Positions 23,700-34,429 of a stretch of DNA of 64,000 nucleotides are shown here, piece after piece. Numbering within the stretch: the first letter of the stretch is position 1; each line of letters opens with the position of its first letter. Both the position numbers and the translations under genes were made by a program. Origin of the DNA: Lathyrus oleraceus (lineage: Eukaryota > Streptophyta > Magnoliopsida > Fabales > Fabaceae); assembly GCF_024323335.1 (NCBI RefSeq), contig NC_066581.1:178491330-178555329 (forward strand). The letters run 5' to 3'. The notes under the pieces were generated by a model that worked only from the letters and a program-made list of their open reading frames with translations, made no database searches and was not told the DNA's origin.

Positions 23700-24700
23700 G
23701 TCAAAACAAGGAAGACACTTGCCGGGGACTAAGCTGGGGAAGATTCAGGCTTTCCTTTCACGGACGGGTGAGGAAACAAACCTCTCTGGGGATTATCAAT
23801 CCTGAATGCTGTCAGGAGCAACTGCCGCAAAAGGTGCCATACAGATGTTGAAAAATGGTCCACCTCTGCTGGGGGTACGATCCAATCTGGCCTAACACAT
23901 GTATGCATATGTTTGAGTTTTTTCATGGCGTAATGCTCCATATTGAATGGAAATGCTATGCGATTTGATGATACAAATGCAAATGATGATTAATATATGC
24001 AAGATGCAAAGGGAGGGAAACTCCTGCTGGGAAAGCACCCAATCGCTTCCGAGTGAATAATTCTGATTTGATCTTCCAACTCTGTGGGGACACACAACAA
24101 TTCTATTGCGGATACTTACTGATCTGTCATTCTTGGAACGGCAGAGAAACCAACTCAATTGGGGAGTCACTTGTTGGGAAAACACCAACTCTCGATCATG
24201 CTGGGGAATAGCACTGCTGCTGGGGAAAGGATAATCCTCACTGGGGATGACCTTCACCGAACTCGATCCGCTTGGGGACTTCGCTGGGGAAAACAAACAA
24301 CGCCCACCTCCGCTGGGGAAACAACAACGTACAGACTTGCTAGGGAAATAACATTCTCAACCCTGCTGGGGAGATAACAATCTCAACTCTGCTAGGGGAA
24401 ACAGCAAACTCAGACCTGGTTGCCGAGGAACAAACTACCCACGGTCCTCCGCTGGGGAAATAGCAACCTTCAGACTCTCTGGGGAACTAACGATCCTCAG
24501 ACTCGCTGGGAAAAAGGCAACCTTCAGGCTCGGCTGCTGAGGATATAAGCCCTGAACTTGCTGGGGAGATGACATTTTCAACCCTACTGGGGGAGACATC
24601 AAACTTCAGGCCTTTCTGTTGAGGCAACATCGATCTCGAATCCGCTGGGGGATAACGACCTCGAACCCGCTGGGGAAATACAACCTACTTAACACGGAAC
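23700..24700. repeat. Degenerate GCTGGGGA-containing repeats in the 3' UTR of element B
   Basis: About eighteen copies of GCTGGGGA or close variants occur at irregular 25-60 bp spacing, often as CTGCTGGGGAAA followed by an A/C-rich stretch and CTCAGAC or CTCAAC. The motif matches the inner half of the PBS (CTCTGCTGGGG) but lies on the opposite strand from the PBS of this element. No coding potential is evident. Confidence 0.8.
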
Positions 24701-25478
24701 GCCCGTCGACTCGTCGAACCCTGACATTCACCATCCAACCACAGTGTCAGCTTTGTCACTTTTGAGGGCTCTCAGACTCATCTGGTCTCTCCTGATTCAT
24801 CGCCTTGTATTCTCAGCTTTTCTCTACTTCGAGACAATTGATCTCCTCAGATCCGGGCCAACTCTCTAATCGGCAGACTTTGAAGAGTCTTCTTGATTAA
24901 CCTCTAAGATCGTCGCCCTTCTTTCGTCGTCTTTTCACCGTTCTTCTATCTGTTGTCCCTGACCGGACTCTGCGGGGATCTCTTGTTAAAACGCTTCACA
25001 TCACAACCTGCAAGTGAGTGAAAATATCTAACAGCACCTGCAAAAAAGATCGTTAGATAAAAACGTGCCCCAGGCGTGCCAAAATTTCAACACCTAGGTC
25101 ACTCAACCTTCCAAATAAGATTTCAAGTTCTCAATCTTATAAGCATGCATCGGAAGGGACCCATATGTCTCAAAATGCAAAGATTCTTTATCAAAATAAA
25201 CGGATGTTTTCGCAATCAAAGCGGTAATGAAAACAAAAACAAAATTATTTGACTGAATATGCATTTTATTGGTTGAAAAAAGTGGCTCGTAACTGAGTAA
25301 TACAGAGGAAGCAATCCCTGAAAAGAGGTAATTGCACACAAAAGGAAAATCTATCCTAATGGCAATGTGAACCCGTGATCTCATCGAGTTCCAACTCGGT
25401 TACACCCCATATGTCCTCAAGACTCTCCACGCTTTCTGCCTTTTAAACAAGACGCTTCCGACCGATCTCTGTCGGGGA
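24701..25478 (-). other. Remaining 3' UTR of element B
   Basis: The 24,700-25,020 part is C/T-rich on the plus strand with many TCGTC/CTCAGA words. The rest is A-rich without repeat structure. I see no ORF with recognisable domains and no RNA gene. Confidence 0.6.
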
Positions 25479-26240
25479 TTATCCAGGTGTCTTAACCAAA
25501 GTACAAACGATCATGCCGGACGCAGTTGTTCGTTTCATTCCCTCTTTTGCCTGGACCTCCCTTTCAAGTCTTTGACTTGCCGGGTTACCCTTTTTTGCCC
25601 AAGCCGCCCTTGTGGGGTTTTCGACTTGCCGGGTGTACAGTTTTTTCTTTTTATCCCTAATTTTTTCCTGAACCTTTTTCTTCTTTTTTTTTTGGTTCGC
25701 CGGGATGCCCATTTTTTCCTGGACTATTTTATTCTTTTCGTCCAGCGGGTCTCTTAAACGAAGTATTTTTTTAACTGCGTCCGCATTCACAGGGGATGGA
25801 GAATCCTCACCATCCATGATCGTCAACGACAAGGCTCTACCAGAGAAAACCTTCTTGACCACGAATGGGCATTCATGATTAGGTGTCCACTTGCCCCTAC
25901 GATCGTTCTGAGGAGGAAGGATCCTTTTCAACACCATATCTCCCACGTGGGACACACGAGGTCGCACCTTTCGGTCAAAGCACGCTTCATTCGCTGCTGG
26001 CACAACTGCCCTGACAAATGGCCGCCAGCCTTTTTTCCTCAATTAGGCTTAACTTTTCATACCGAGTCTTTATCCATTCAGCCTTTCCAATTTTACATCC
26101 TCTCACTGACGGAATCTGGACCTCGACCGGTAGCACGGTTTCCATCCTATACGAGTGGGAAAGGCGTTGCCCCAGTAGATGTACACACCGAGGTTCAATA
26201 CCTGTGCAATGCAAACGGAAACATCTCGTGCCGATCCTTA
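25479..26240 (-). pseudogene. Integrase C-terminal remnant of element B
   Basis: The part from 26,214 contains YRMETVLPVEVQIPSVR and LIEEKRLAAICQG, matching the stretch after the catalytic core in element A (YGMEAVLPIEVEIPSMR, LIEEKRMTALCHG). A frame change near 25,985-26,010 leads into FDRKVRPR, GDMVLKRILPP and RRGKWTPNHE, the integrase C-terminal module, then DAVKKILR and a lysine-rich tail absent from A. The HHCC zinc domain and the D,D35E core are missing. This remnant directly follows the truncated second RNase H, so one large deletion removed everything between. Confidence 0.85.
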
Positions 26241-26733
26241 TAGGTCACGACCATTCATACTAACGGCCCCATCAAACATCAGAATCCGTTCGAATTCAGG
26301 GTCAGGCCCCTTCTCCGGGATTGATTCCTCACAATCTTTCGATTTGAGAACCATGATGTCCTCATCAGGGAATTCAAACTTCATCGGTTGATAATCCTCA
26401 ATGGGTTGCTGGGCAAGGTAATCAGACAATACACTCCCCTTTATTGCTTTCTGAGAGGTATACTGGATATCATACTCAGTCAAAATCATTTGTCATCTCG
26501 CAACCCGTCCGGTCAATGCTGGCTTCTCAGATATACTTGATTGGATCCATCTTGGAAATCCATAAAGTGGTACGAACCAGCATATACTGTCTTATTCGGC
26601 GAGCAGCCTATGCCAAAGCACAATAAGTTTTCTCGAGCAGTGAATATTTTGGTTTCACAGTCGGTAAACTTTTTACTAAGGTAAATTGCATGCTCTTTTC
26701 GACCAGACTCGTCATGCTGATCCAGTACGCACC
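26241..26733 (-). pseudogene. RNase H remnants of element B
   Basis: From the solo-LTR border the sequence encodes CVLDQHDESGRKEHAIYLSKKFTDCE, in pieces, matching the first RNase H of element A (CILGKQDETGKKEHAIYYLSKKFTDCE), then frame-damaged sequence. At 26,489-26,238 it reads EYDIQYTSQKAIKGSVLSDYLAQQP, then FEFPDEDIMVLKS and the start of the second RNase H, MFDGAVSMNG, where it stops. Only the first of the four acidic residues of the second RNase H is left. Confidence 0.85.
26729..26733. repeat. Left flank of solo LTR (GCACC), imperfect target-site duplication
   Basis: GCACC precedes the LTR and TCACC (31,176-31,180) follows it. Four of five bases match, as expected for an older Ty3/gypsy insertion with one later substitution. 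The RNase H coding sequence continues across the insertion. Confidence 0.75.
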
Positions 26734-27749
26734 TGTAGCACCTCAAATTTGCAACTCCCATTTGTATATTCATTTCATTGTTAGGTCACTAACATGACAT
26801 TAACATTGCATTGTCATTGCATCTCATGTTACATCTCATCAGGCAAGACTGGTCAGGAGATTCAACTGTGCAAGAGAGAAAGAGCATTTTCCATGAGATG
26901 AAAGCCCTATGGTTGTTCTAGAGATCTCATGTGAATCAAGGATCATTTTGAATCAATTTGGCCAATTGTTGAAGGCTCAGAACTCATCAGTGCATGTGCA
27001 AGTCATCTGAGGCCCTTGAAAGTCAACTGCAGGTCAACTGCAAAGTCAACTGTGGATTTGGAGGGGGGAAGTGGTTAGAGATACTTCATTCATGTTCAAA
27101 CAAGTCTCATTTGACATTTCAAACACTTACATTGAAGAATTTGAAGTCAAGTCAAAAATTTCCCAAAATAGCAAGTGACCTATAATTTGGAATTTCCAAA
27201 AATGGAAAGGTTTTGGACCAACTTCAACTCAACTTTACATCATCAAGAAAGCTTCAAATGAAATTTTGTCCAACATGAAAGTTGAACATCTTTCTCTCCC
27301 ATTTCCAAAAAGTCCAAGATCATGGATTTATGATGTGTGGTTGAGGAGATATGATCCAATCATGGCAAAGGGTGCTTTAAGATTCAAATGGGCATAACTT
27401 TTGAACCAAGGCTCCAAATTTAGTGGTTCTTTTTGCATTTTGTTCATCATAACATGTAGTTTCCAAAACATCCATTACATGGCATGAATTTCACTTGCAT
27501 GATCATGTGCTCATTCATGAAGTTTTTGAAGAAAAATTTATAAAATCAATTTGGTTGATCATATGCATAAAATATCAATTCAAAAGTGTGCATGGGCCTT
27601 TTTTGAGTGGTTTTGGATCAGCATTGTGCACTGTTCACGCATGCATTTCATGCATGGGGGTGAAAATCCATTTTGTACATACACCTTAAAACTTGATTAA
27701 TTCTAAGTGGTTTTGGCTTAAACAGGTTTTTAGCATCATTAGCAAGGGG

Positions 27750-27757
27750 TATATATT
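27750..27757 (+). promoter_or_regulatory. TATA-like element in the solo LTR
   Basis: TATATATT at about 1,016 bp from the LTR start, equivalent to the TATATAAG sites in the two LTRs of element B. Confidence 0.4.
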
Positions 27758-30483
27758 GTTAATCATAACTGCATTCATCATTAACCACAGTTTTCAGATC
27801 TAGATTCAAAAATCAATCAAAAATTTCTCTCAAAATATTTTCCAAATTCTTCACACAAAAGCCATTTCTATTGATGGATTCATGATCAGGAAGTGTTTTT
27901 CAGGCAAATTGACCATGGACTTGGAGCAATTCGTGCCATATCTGTCCATACATGAAGCTTGAAGTATCAATGGAGATTTCAAAATCAACTGGATTCGTGC
28001 TTGTTTGAGCTTCAATTTTTCCATTAATCATCTCACCAAGTATTGTAGAGGAGCTTTGGACCATTACAAGCCTTGGATAGTGCAGCTCAAAGGTTCTGCT
28101 CTTCAAGAAGTTGATTTTCGATCTCATCTATTCTCCAATTCATTATGATATTCATGTAGATCTTTGATTGGTGATCATTCTGGTATAAAATTTGAGTGAA
28201 ATGGCGCATTATTCATGAAGATACATGCATTTGAAGTTTTGATGTAAATTTTTCTTTTCTTCGATTTGGATGATGCATGATGTTTTGGTATGACTTGTTG
28301 CTTGATCTTGCATGTGCATGGCACAAGGATTCGTTTGGTAGGATTTTTATTGATTTCTGGAACGTTTTTGGATTTTCTGGAATTTGCTTATGAACATCAT
28401 GCAATCTTCATCTTCAACCTATGAAGATCATGCCGTTTCCAGAATTTGCTACGGATTTGCTACGAGTTCTTCATAGATTAGCTACGAAATCTTCATTTGC
28501 TACGAAATTCTGGAAATTGCGCCAGGCTTAGGGTTTAAAACCAAAACGTTGTTGTTTTAGGTTGGGCGCACAAATTTGAATGTGGACTGGATTCGATTCC
28601 CACCGGAGGCGTTTTTTCAAATGCTTCATGATTTTCACCTTTTCCCTCCCATTTGGCCATGCTAGTTCATGTTTTGACCTCAAATTTTATGCCAACTTCA
28701 TAAAATCATAACAAATTGAAAACTCATCCAATTTGATCCCAATTTTTTGAAAAATGCTCCTTAGAATGTCTAGTTTTTTATGAGCATGAATTTGCAAGTT
28801 GTGCCTGGCTGGAAAAATAATTTGTTCTAGGATGATTGAATACATATGCATGTGTGACATTGCTTTGTTATTTCCATCATAAAATGCTCAAAAATAATCC
28901 AATGGCTTTGAAATTTTGGGTGTAGGTTCTTAACATGTTGATTGACATTTTGGTTCTGGTTTGACATTTTTCTCATGTCCCATCTCTGTTTTGTGTTCAT
29001 GTTAATATGGTGTGACAATGCATGTCACACAATTGGGTGTCCTATTTGATCATTTCCATTGATAGACCAATTGATCTTTTCTATTTACAATTTTTGGTGT
29101 GATGATCATGTTAGATGTCTTGATTACTCATGAATTTTTCCAAGATTGTTTGAGTCATTTCTGATTTAATGTGCATTTTCTCTTCATGATGTTCAAATGT
29201 GTGATTTGAATTGGTCATTGACTTCACATGCTTGGTACATGGACTTGCTTATTGATTATGATTTGGTCCTTTTTAGGACTTGTTCTTGAGTGAATAAACA
29301 TGCTTTGTGTTGAGTTTGAGGTTCTGTTTTGGATTTTTGATCCTCTTTTGACCCTAGGCTCTGACCTAGTGGTTTGGACTTATCATTTGGATTGTGAATT
29401 TCAGGTTCAAAGTGTACATTTCCATGATTGGAGTGGCTCCTTCATTTAAGCTTGGTCAATTGTTGTCATTTGCTAACCTTTGTGTGTTTTGTAGGCTTTG
29501 AGAACAAATTCACTTGTGCTTGTGGCTTGCTCATTGTTGTCTGATGATGCTTTGCCTGTCTGTTTGTTATTAACTGTTGATTGTTTGTCTGTACAGTGAA
29601 CTGATTGGTTTAGATGTTTCCACAGGTACCTAAGCTGCTTTAAGTTCATTTGAACTTGCTTTGCATAGCTTGTGGTTTGCTTACCACTGAGGTATAGTTC
29701 CTCTGACTTCATGTAGTCTGGAAGACCTACTGTTATTGGTAGGCACCTGTCTGAAGCCCTCCTTAAGAGGCAATGTTTGTGATTGTTTAACTTTGTGCCC
29801 TGTACATTCAAAGTCCTCCTAAGTGAAGAGGAATTGGAAGATACAAGGGATGTGCAATCCATCCCCTGCTATTCAGTTGAGTCATTCATCCTGCTCACAC
29901 CATTGTGTTGATGCACTTTGAATCAAAACCCAAGATCCTGTTGTGTCAGTCATGTGGAGAAGAGTCCCACATTATGGACTCCCACACTTTCATTTGTCTG
30001 AAGCTTTCCCAAGCCAGGGATAAGAGCTGTGAGGTCTTACCCTCACTTCCTATTTCATCTGCTTCACCCTAACTCTCAATGTTAGGGTTAAGAGCTAACC
30101 ACACCCCATTCCAGTTGGCTTGTTTGTCGAGGTTGACATGACCCCTTGACTAAAGCCTAGCCTTGTGTGAGCCAATTGTTTGCATATAGTGTGTGTGCTT
30201 GCTTTTATGTTTGTGATTGATTGTGTTGTTAGGCTAGCTTGCTTCCTGTGCAAGTTAGGATAGAAACCTCAACATAGGGTTCGTATGCATGACAACTTCT
30301 AGGCTCGAGTCGTAGTCTCCCTAGTAGTCTGTTATCTCCCTTTGTCTCTGATTAAGTTAGAAGTTCTTTCCATGTTAAGGGGAACTACGTCGCCTTGATC
30401 CTCATACCAGATGAGGTACGTAGGCAGGAGATGAGCTGATCTCTCCGGGCGCCCTTTTTCTTTTTCAACCCTTTGTGTGTGTT

Positions 30484-30705
30484 TGGAGTCCGACGTAAGT
30501 CCAGCGATTGGCAGTTGGTTTCCTGTGTCTTATTTGCTTGTTGGAGTCTGATGTAAGTCCAGCGATTGGCAGTTGGTTTCCTGTGTGTGTTTGTTGGTTC
30601 GGAGTCTGATGTAAGTCCAACGATTGGCATTCGGTTTCCATGTTTGCCTGTTTGTGTGGAGTCTGACGTAAGTCCAGCGATTGGCTGTCGGTTTCCTGTG
30701 TGGTT
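30484..30705. repeat. Four-copy 57-58-bp minisatellite in the solo LTR
   Basis: CCAGCGATTG (one copy CCAACGATTG) occurs at 30,501, 30,559, 30,617 and 30,674, each after GGAGTC-GA-GTAAGT. This is the reverse complement of the two-copy repeat in the B LTRs. Confidence 0.9.
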
Positions 30706-31180
30706 TTGTTTGGCGTGCGTTAGCCGAGCTATGAGTGCTCTAATTCTTTTCTGGTTATAGAAGATACGTATGCATAGGATGCGATATCCTAGCGAGCACG
30801 TTTCCCCCGTCCCGAACTACGTCGACTCTGATGTCTGTGCCTGACAGACTACGTAGGCCCAGGATGCGATATCCTGCTGAGTCCCGTTTCTTTTGTCTTT
30901 CTATGTTTCCTTCCAGCCTTGTGCAGTTTGTGAGCAGTTTTAGAAACCTTTCTTCTATTCCTTTGTGCGTGGATCCCGTCGAGTACGAAGGATGCGTAGG
31001 GGTGCTAGTACATTCCCTTCGCATAACCGACTCCCGATCCCATCTTTCTCTGATCGCGAGACCATGTCCTTTCCAGGTTTACTTCGAGCGTTTCCTTTCC
31101 CTCTTTTGGGATAAATAACGCACGGTGGCGACTCTGTTGTTTCGTTTTCCCGCCAGTTTTTCGCGTAATGCGACATCACC

Positions 31181-32364
31181 CCATAGACCCCTCGAGGGCT
31201 GTCAAGTACAAAATTGATGGTTGTCCCTCCACGGGAGGCAATAGAATCGGAGGCTCCTGCAAATATTCTTTTATCTTTTCAAATGCCGCTTGGCAATCAT
31301 TATTCCACCTGACCGTTTAATCTTTTCTTAACAGCCTGAATATGGGTTCACTCGTGGCTGTTAGATGAGATGTGAACCATGAAATGTAGTTCAATCTACC
31401 TAAGAGACCACGAACCTCCTTTTCTGTCCTCGGTTCAGGCATTTCTTGTATTGCTTTTTACTTTAACAGGATCAACCTCGATTCCTTTTTTACTCACAAT
31501 AAGCCTCAGCAACTTACCGGACCGCACTACAAACGTGCATTTATTCAGATTCAACCTCAATTTGAATTGTCTCAACCGGTCAAACAGCTTGGCCAGATCT
31601 GCCAAATGCCCCTCTTCTGTTTGGGACTTTGCTATCATGTCATCAACATAGCATTCAATTTCATGATGAATCATATCATGAAACAAAGTCGCCATGGCTC
31701 TCTGGTACGTGGCATCGGCGTTCTTGAGACCGAATGGCATTACCTTATAGCAGAAAGTGCCCCCCGGTGTGATGAACGTTGTTTTCTCCATATCATCTAG
31801 CGACATTTTAATCTGATCATAGCCAGAAAAGCCATCCATGAAGGAAAACACCGAGAACTGAGCTGTATTATTTACCAACACATCGATGTGAGGTAATGGG
31901 AAATCATTCTTCGGGCTAGCTCTGTTCAAATCCCGGTAGTCCACACACATCCTCACCTTCTCATCCTTTTCCGGCACCGACTTCTGCTTCACTGGGGGAC
32001 AGTCTTCTCTCAATGGTAGCTTATGCACAACGATATCGGTATCCAATCCTGGCATATCTTGATAAGACCAGGCAAAGATATCAACATACTCTTTCAACAA
32101 GGCTACCATTCCGCTTTTGGCATTTACTTCTGAAGCGGCCCCAACTTTCACTTCTTTCCTGACCTCGTCGGTCCCCAGATTAACGGCCTCGACCTGCTCT
32201 TCATGCGGTTGAATCACCTTCTCCTCCTGTTTCAACAACCTGGCTAATCTTCCAGCAGATCACAATCTTCTTCGCCTTCTTCTTCGGCATGATAGATCGG
32301 ATTGTCGAAGTCATACAAAGGTGTAACCGAATTGTTATCAATGAGATCCGGAGACTGATCGCAT
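31181..32364 (-). pseudogene. Reverse transcriptase remnant of element B
   Basis: After the predicted acceptor the frame reads SPDLIDNN and YDFDNPIYHAEEE, then shifts near 32,250. From 32,238 it has CPPVKQK, then jumps straight to PEKDEKVRMCVDYRDLN, so about 42 residues present in element A (the RRTYPDM...ANIMP stretch) are deleted. FMDGFSGYDQIKM, MPFGLKNADATYQRAM and YVDDMIAKSQ follow, so the catalytic Asp residues survive. A frame change near 31,455 breaks it again before the solo LTR at 31,175. It cannot make active enzyme. Confidence 0.9.
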
Positions 32365-32640
32365 CTACATGAATGCGGATTCATGCATTGCTTTTGAGGT
32401 CGGAACAAGACAAATCAAAAGGAAGGAAAATGAAAACAAACATTGCCATTTTTATTTTTTAAAACTGCAAAAATAAATGAAAAACAGGGAACACCGCTTT
32501 TAATGTGAAAAACATCCATTTATTACTGATGCAAAATGTTGCAAAATGAAACACATGAGGTGGCCCTTACAATGGACCATTACGTTTTGGGCAAAACGTA
32601 TGGCTTTCATGCAAACAGAATTGAAAAACAGAAATATTAC
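32365..32640 (-). other. Predicted Ogre-type intron of element B
   Basis: On the minus strand a GTAATA donor starts at 32,640, overlapping the TAA (32,637-32,639) that ends the Gag-Pro frame. An acceptor ending CATGTAG lies at 32,365. The 276-bp interval is non-coding, and its removal keeps the first codons of the RT-side frame in phase. A second AG ten bases downstream (32,355) would not keep phase. The donor-over-stop arrangement is the same as in element A. Confidence 0.65.
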
Positions 32641-33902
32641 TCTTCACGATGAGTGACAGTGATGATCTTTGAGGCCTTCCAGTTCTCTGGTACGCACGAT
32701 TTTATCCATGAGTCAAGCTCGCAGTCACTGTCAATCTCTTCACCCACCACACAGGCGTGACCTGGATCCAGCATTCCAGCACTGATGAATGTGAACGGTT
32801 GACGACATCCTCTGTTCTGCCCCGACGAGTCTTGGCCCGACTGATAGCCAACCCCGAACCTATCTGCTTTGACTGCAATGTCTATCATTCTTCCCCAGCC
32901 TGGGATCCCTCCATTCTTCACCACTTCCATGGCCTGTTTGTACGAAGAAATGGACGGCCTTTTCTCTTCTTTAGCAAAAATGGCATTCTCCACCTTGACG
33001 GTTTCAAACGCCTGACATGGTGTTTCACATAGTTCACCATCCATTTCCACCTCCATCATTCTTTGAATCGTTTCCCTCATCATTACACACCCGTTTGTGG
33101 TGACAGCCGCACAACAATAATCACAACCAGGGAAAACTCCACTCTTCATCAGATGTCTCTGGACCACAGACATTGGAGTTCTTAACTGATCCACATCCGT
33201 CACCTTGGTTTTTCTCTTGTCCTTTGACATCACATTCACCCCCATAGGACCATGCATTGGCACGGGGTCAGCATTAACATTCGGCGTCGGTGCGAATTTG
33301 ATGGCTTTAGAATCCACCAAATCTTGGACGACATGCTTAAAAGCTCTACAACCCTCAATGTGATGTCCGGGTGCCCCATAATGGAACTCGCACCTGACGT
33401 TATCATCGTAATCTGCAGGCCTCTGACCTAGTCCTACCGGAACCAACATCCTTGGCTGCACCAATCCAAGATCCTTCAACCTCCTAAATAGAAAGCCATA
33501 AGTCGCAGGTGGCTTATCAAATTGACGATCTGTGTTCCCTTTTCTTATTTGGCACCCAGCTTTCTGTGCTCTCTGTTGAGGCGGCTGCTGTTGCTGTTGT
33601 ACAGACTGATTACCAGCAGGAGTTGTTACTACAGCATACGGGTGGTAACGATCCCTACCGTGCTCCCTTCGGGCATACCCATCACTCGATCCAACCTCCT
33701 TCTCGCGCTGACTGTTGCCAAAGGGCTTCTTTACTCCAGCCGACGGAGCATTCCCCTGAATTTTCTCCATTCTCAGCCAGTTTTCAATCCTCTCCAACCT
33801 CTCAGCGATTGCTTTCTGTCCCACGGCGAGCCCTTACATGATGTTGAACAACTCACCTATCTTCTCTTTCAGGTCGAGAATGTCGGCGTTGGGTGGATCC
33901 AT
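32637..33902 (-). pseudogene. gag-pro remnant of element B lacking capsid and protease core
   Basis: An ATG at 33,900-33,902 begins MDPPNADILDLKEKIGELF, stopped by TAA at 33,834-33,836. The same frame reopens with LERIENWLRMEKIQ. It then runs directly into KKPFGNSQREKE, the region after the capsid, so the capsid domain is gone. A Q-rich stretch and an intact zinc-knuckle-like motif CEFHYGAPGHHIEGC follow. After MEVEMDGEL the frame goes to CETPCQAFETV, the post-protease region, so the DTGSS active-site segment seen in element A is absent. The rest (SSYKQAMEVVKNGGIPGWG, WIKSCVPENW) matches the tail of the A protease frame. Confidence 0.85.
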
Positions 33903-34429
33903 CAGCTTGGGTTTGTTGCGTCTGGTAAGGTATCTGTGCGTACAAGGAATAATTCTGCGTGAGCGAGCAACGAATCCTGAAACAATCAAGCACATTAGAA
34001 ACCGACCCCTGCAAAATAGAAGACAAGTTATTATGATTCATGCATGCATGCAATGTCTATCCATATGAGGACCACTCTGTCTTTCGATCCTGGTTTCATC
34101 GAGACAGATAATGATTTGTCAGCAACATTTTGACGTCAATCATCTAGTTTCACCATACAGATCGGAGAGTTATGATTTCAAAGATATCGCCCGACCATGT
34201 GTGTGATGTGTCAGTGAAGCATGGCAAAGCAAATAAAGCTCTGAGATCAATCAATGAATGATAATAACCATTGTGTATCAAAAGTGCACTACACGTGCAA
34301 AAGTCATACATCCAGTTTGATACAAACCAACAATACAATTCTCCAGAAACAGAAAGGAAATACAAGCAAATGAATTCCGTCAACAGGCCTAACGGTAATC
34401 CAACACATAATAATAACCGCCACAAAAGT
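33903..34429 (-). other. Spacer between ORF1 and gag of element B
   Basis: About 530 bp without a supported ORF. It holds several short CATGCATG-type palindromes near 34,040. Nothing else is recognisable. Confidence 0.5.

Larger units (their letters stand above)
26734..31175 (+). mobile_element. Solo LTR (4,442 bp), same family as element B, opposite orientation
   Basis: It begins TGTAGCACCTCAAATTTGC and ends TAATGCGACA, the same termini as the LTRs of element B, but on the plus strand. There is no PBS, PPT or internal region. RNase H sequence resumes on both sides. A full element evidently inserted here and was reduced to one LTR by LTR-LTR recombination. It differs from the B LTRs clearly more than these differ from each other, so it comes from another family member. 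Small ORFs inside are not supported as genes. Confidence 0.92.

Noticed and set aside
22927..23732. ORFs up to 224 residues on both strands with 13-residue repeats.
   Set aside because: They arise because the 39-bp repeat is divisible by three and free of stops; they sit in the 3' UTR of element B.
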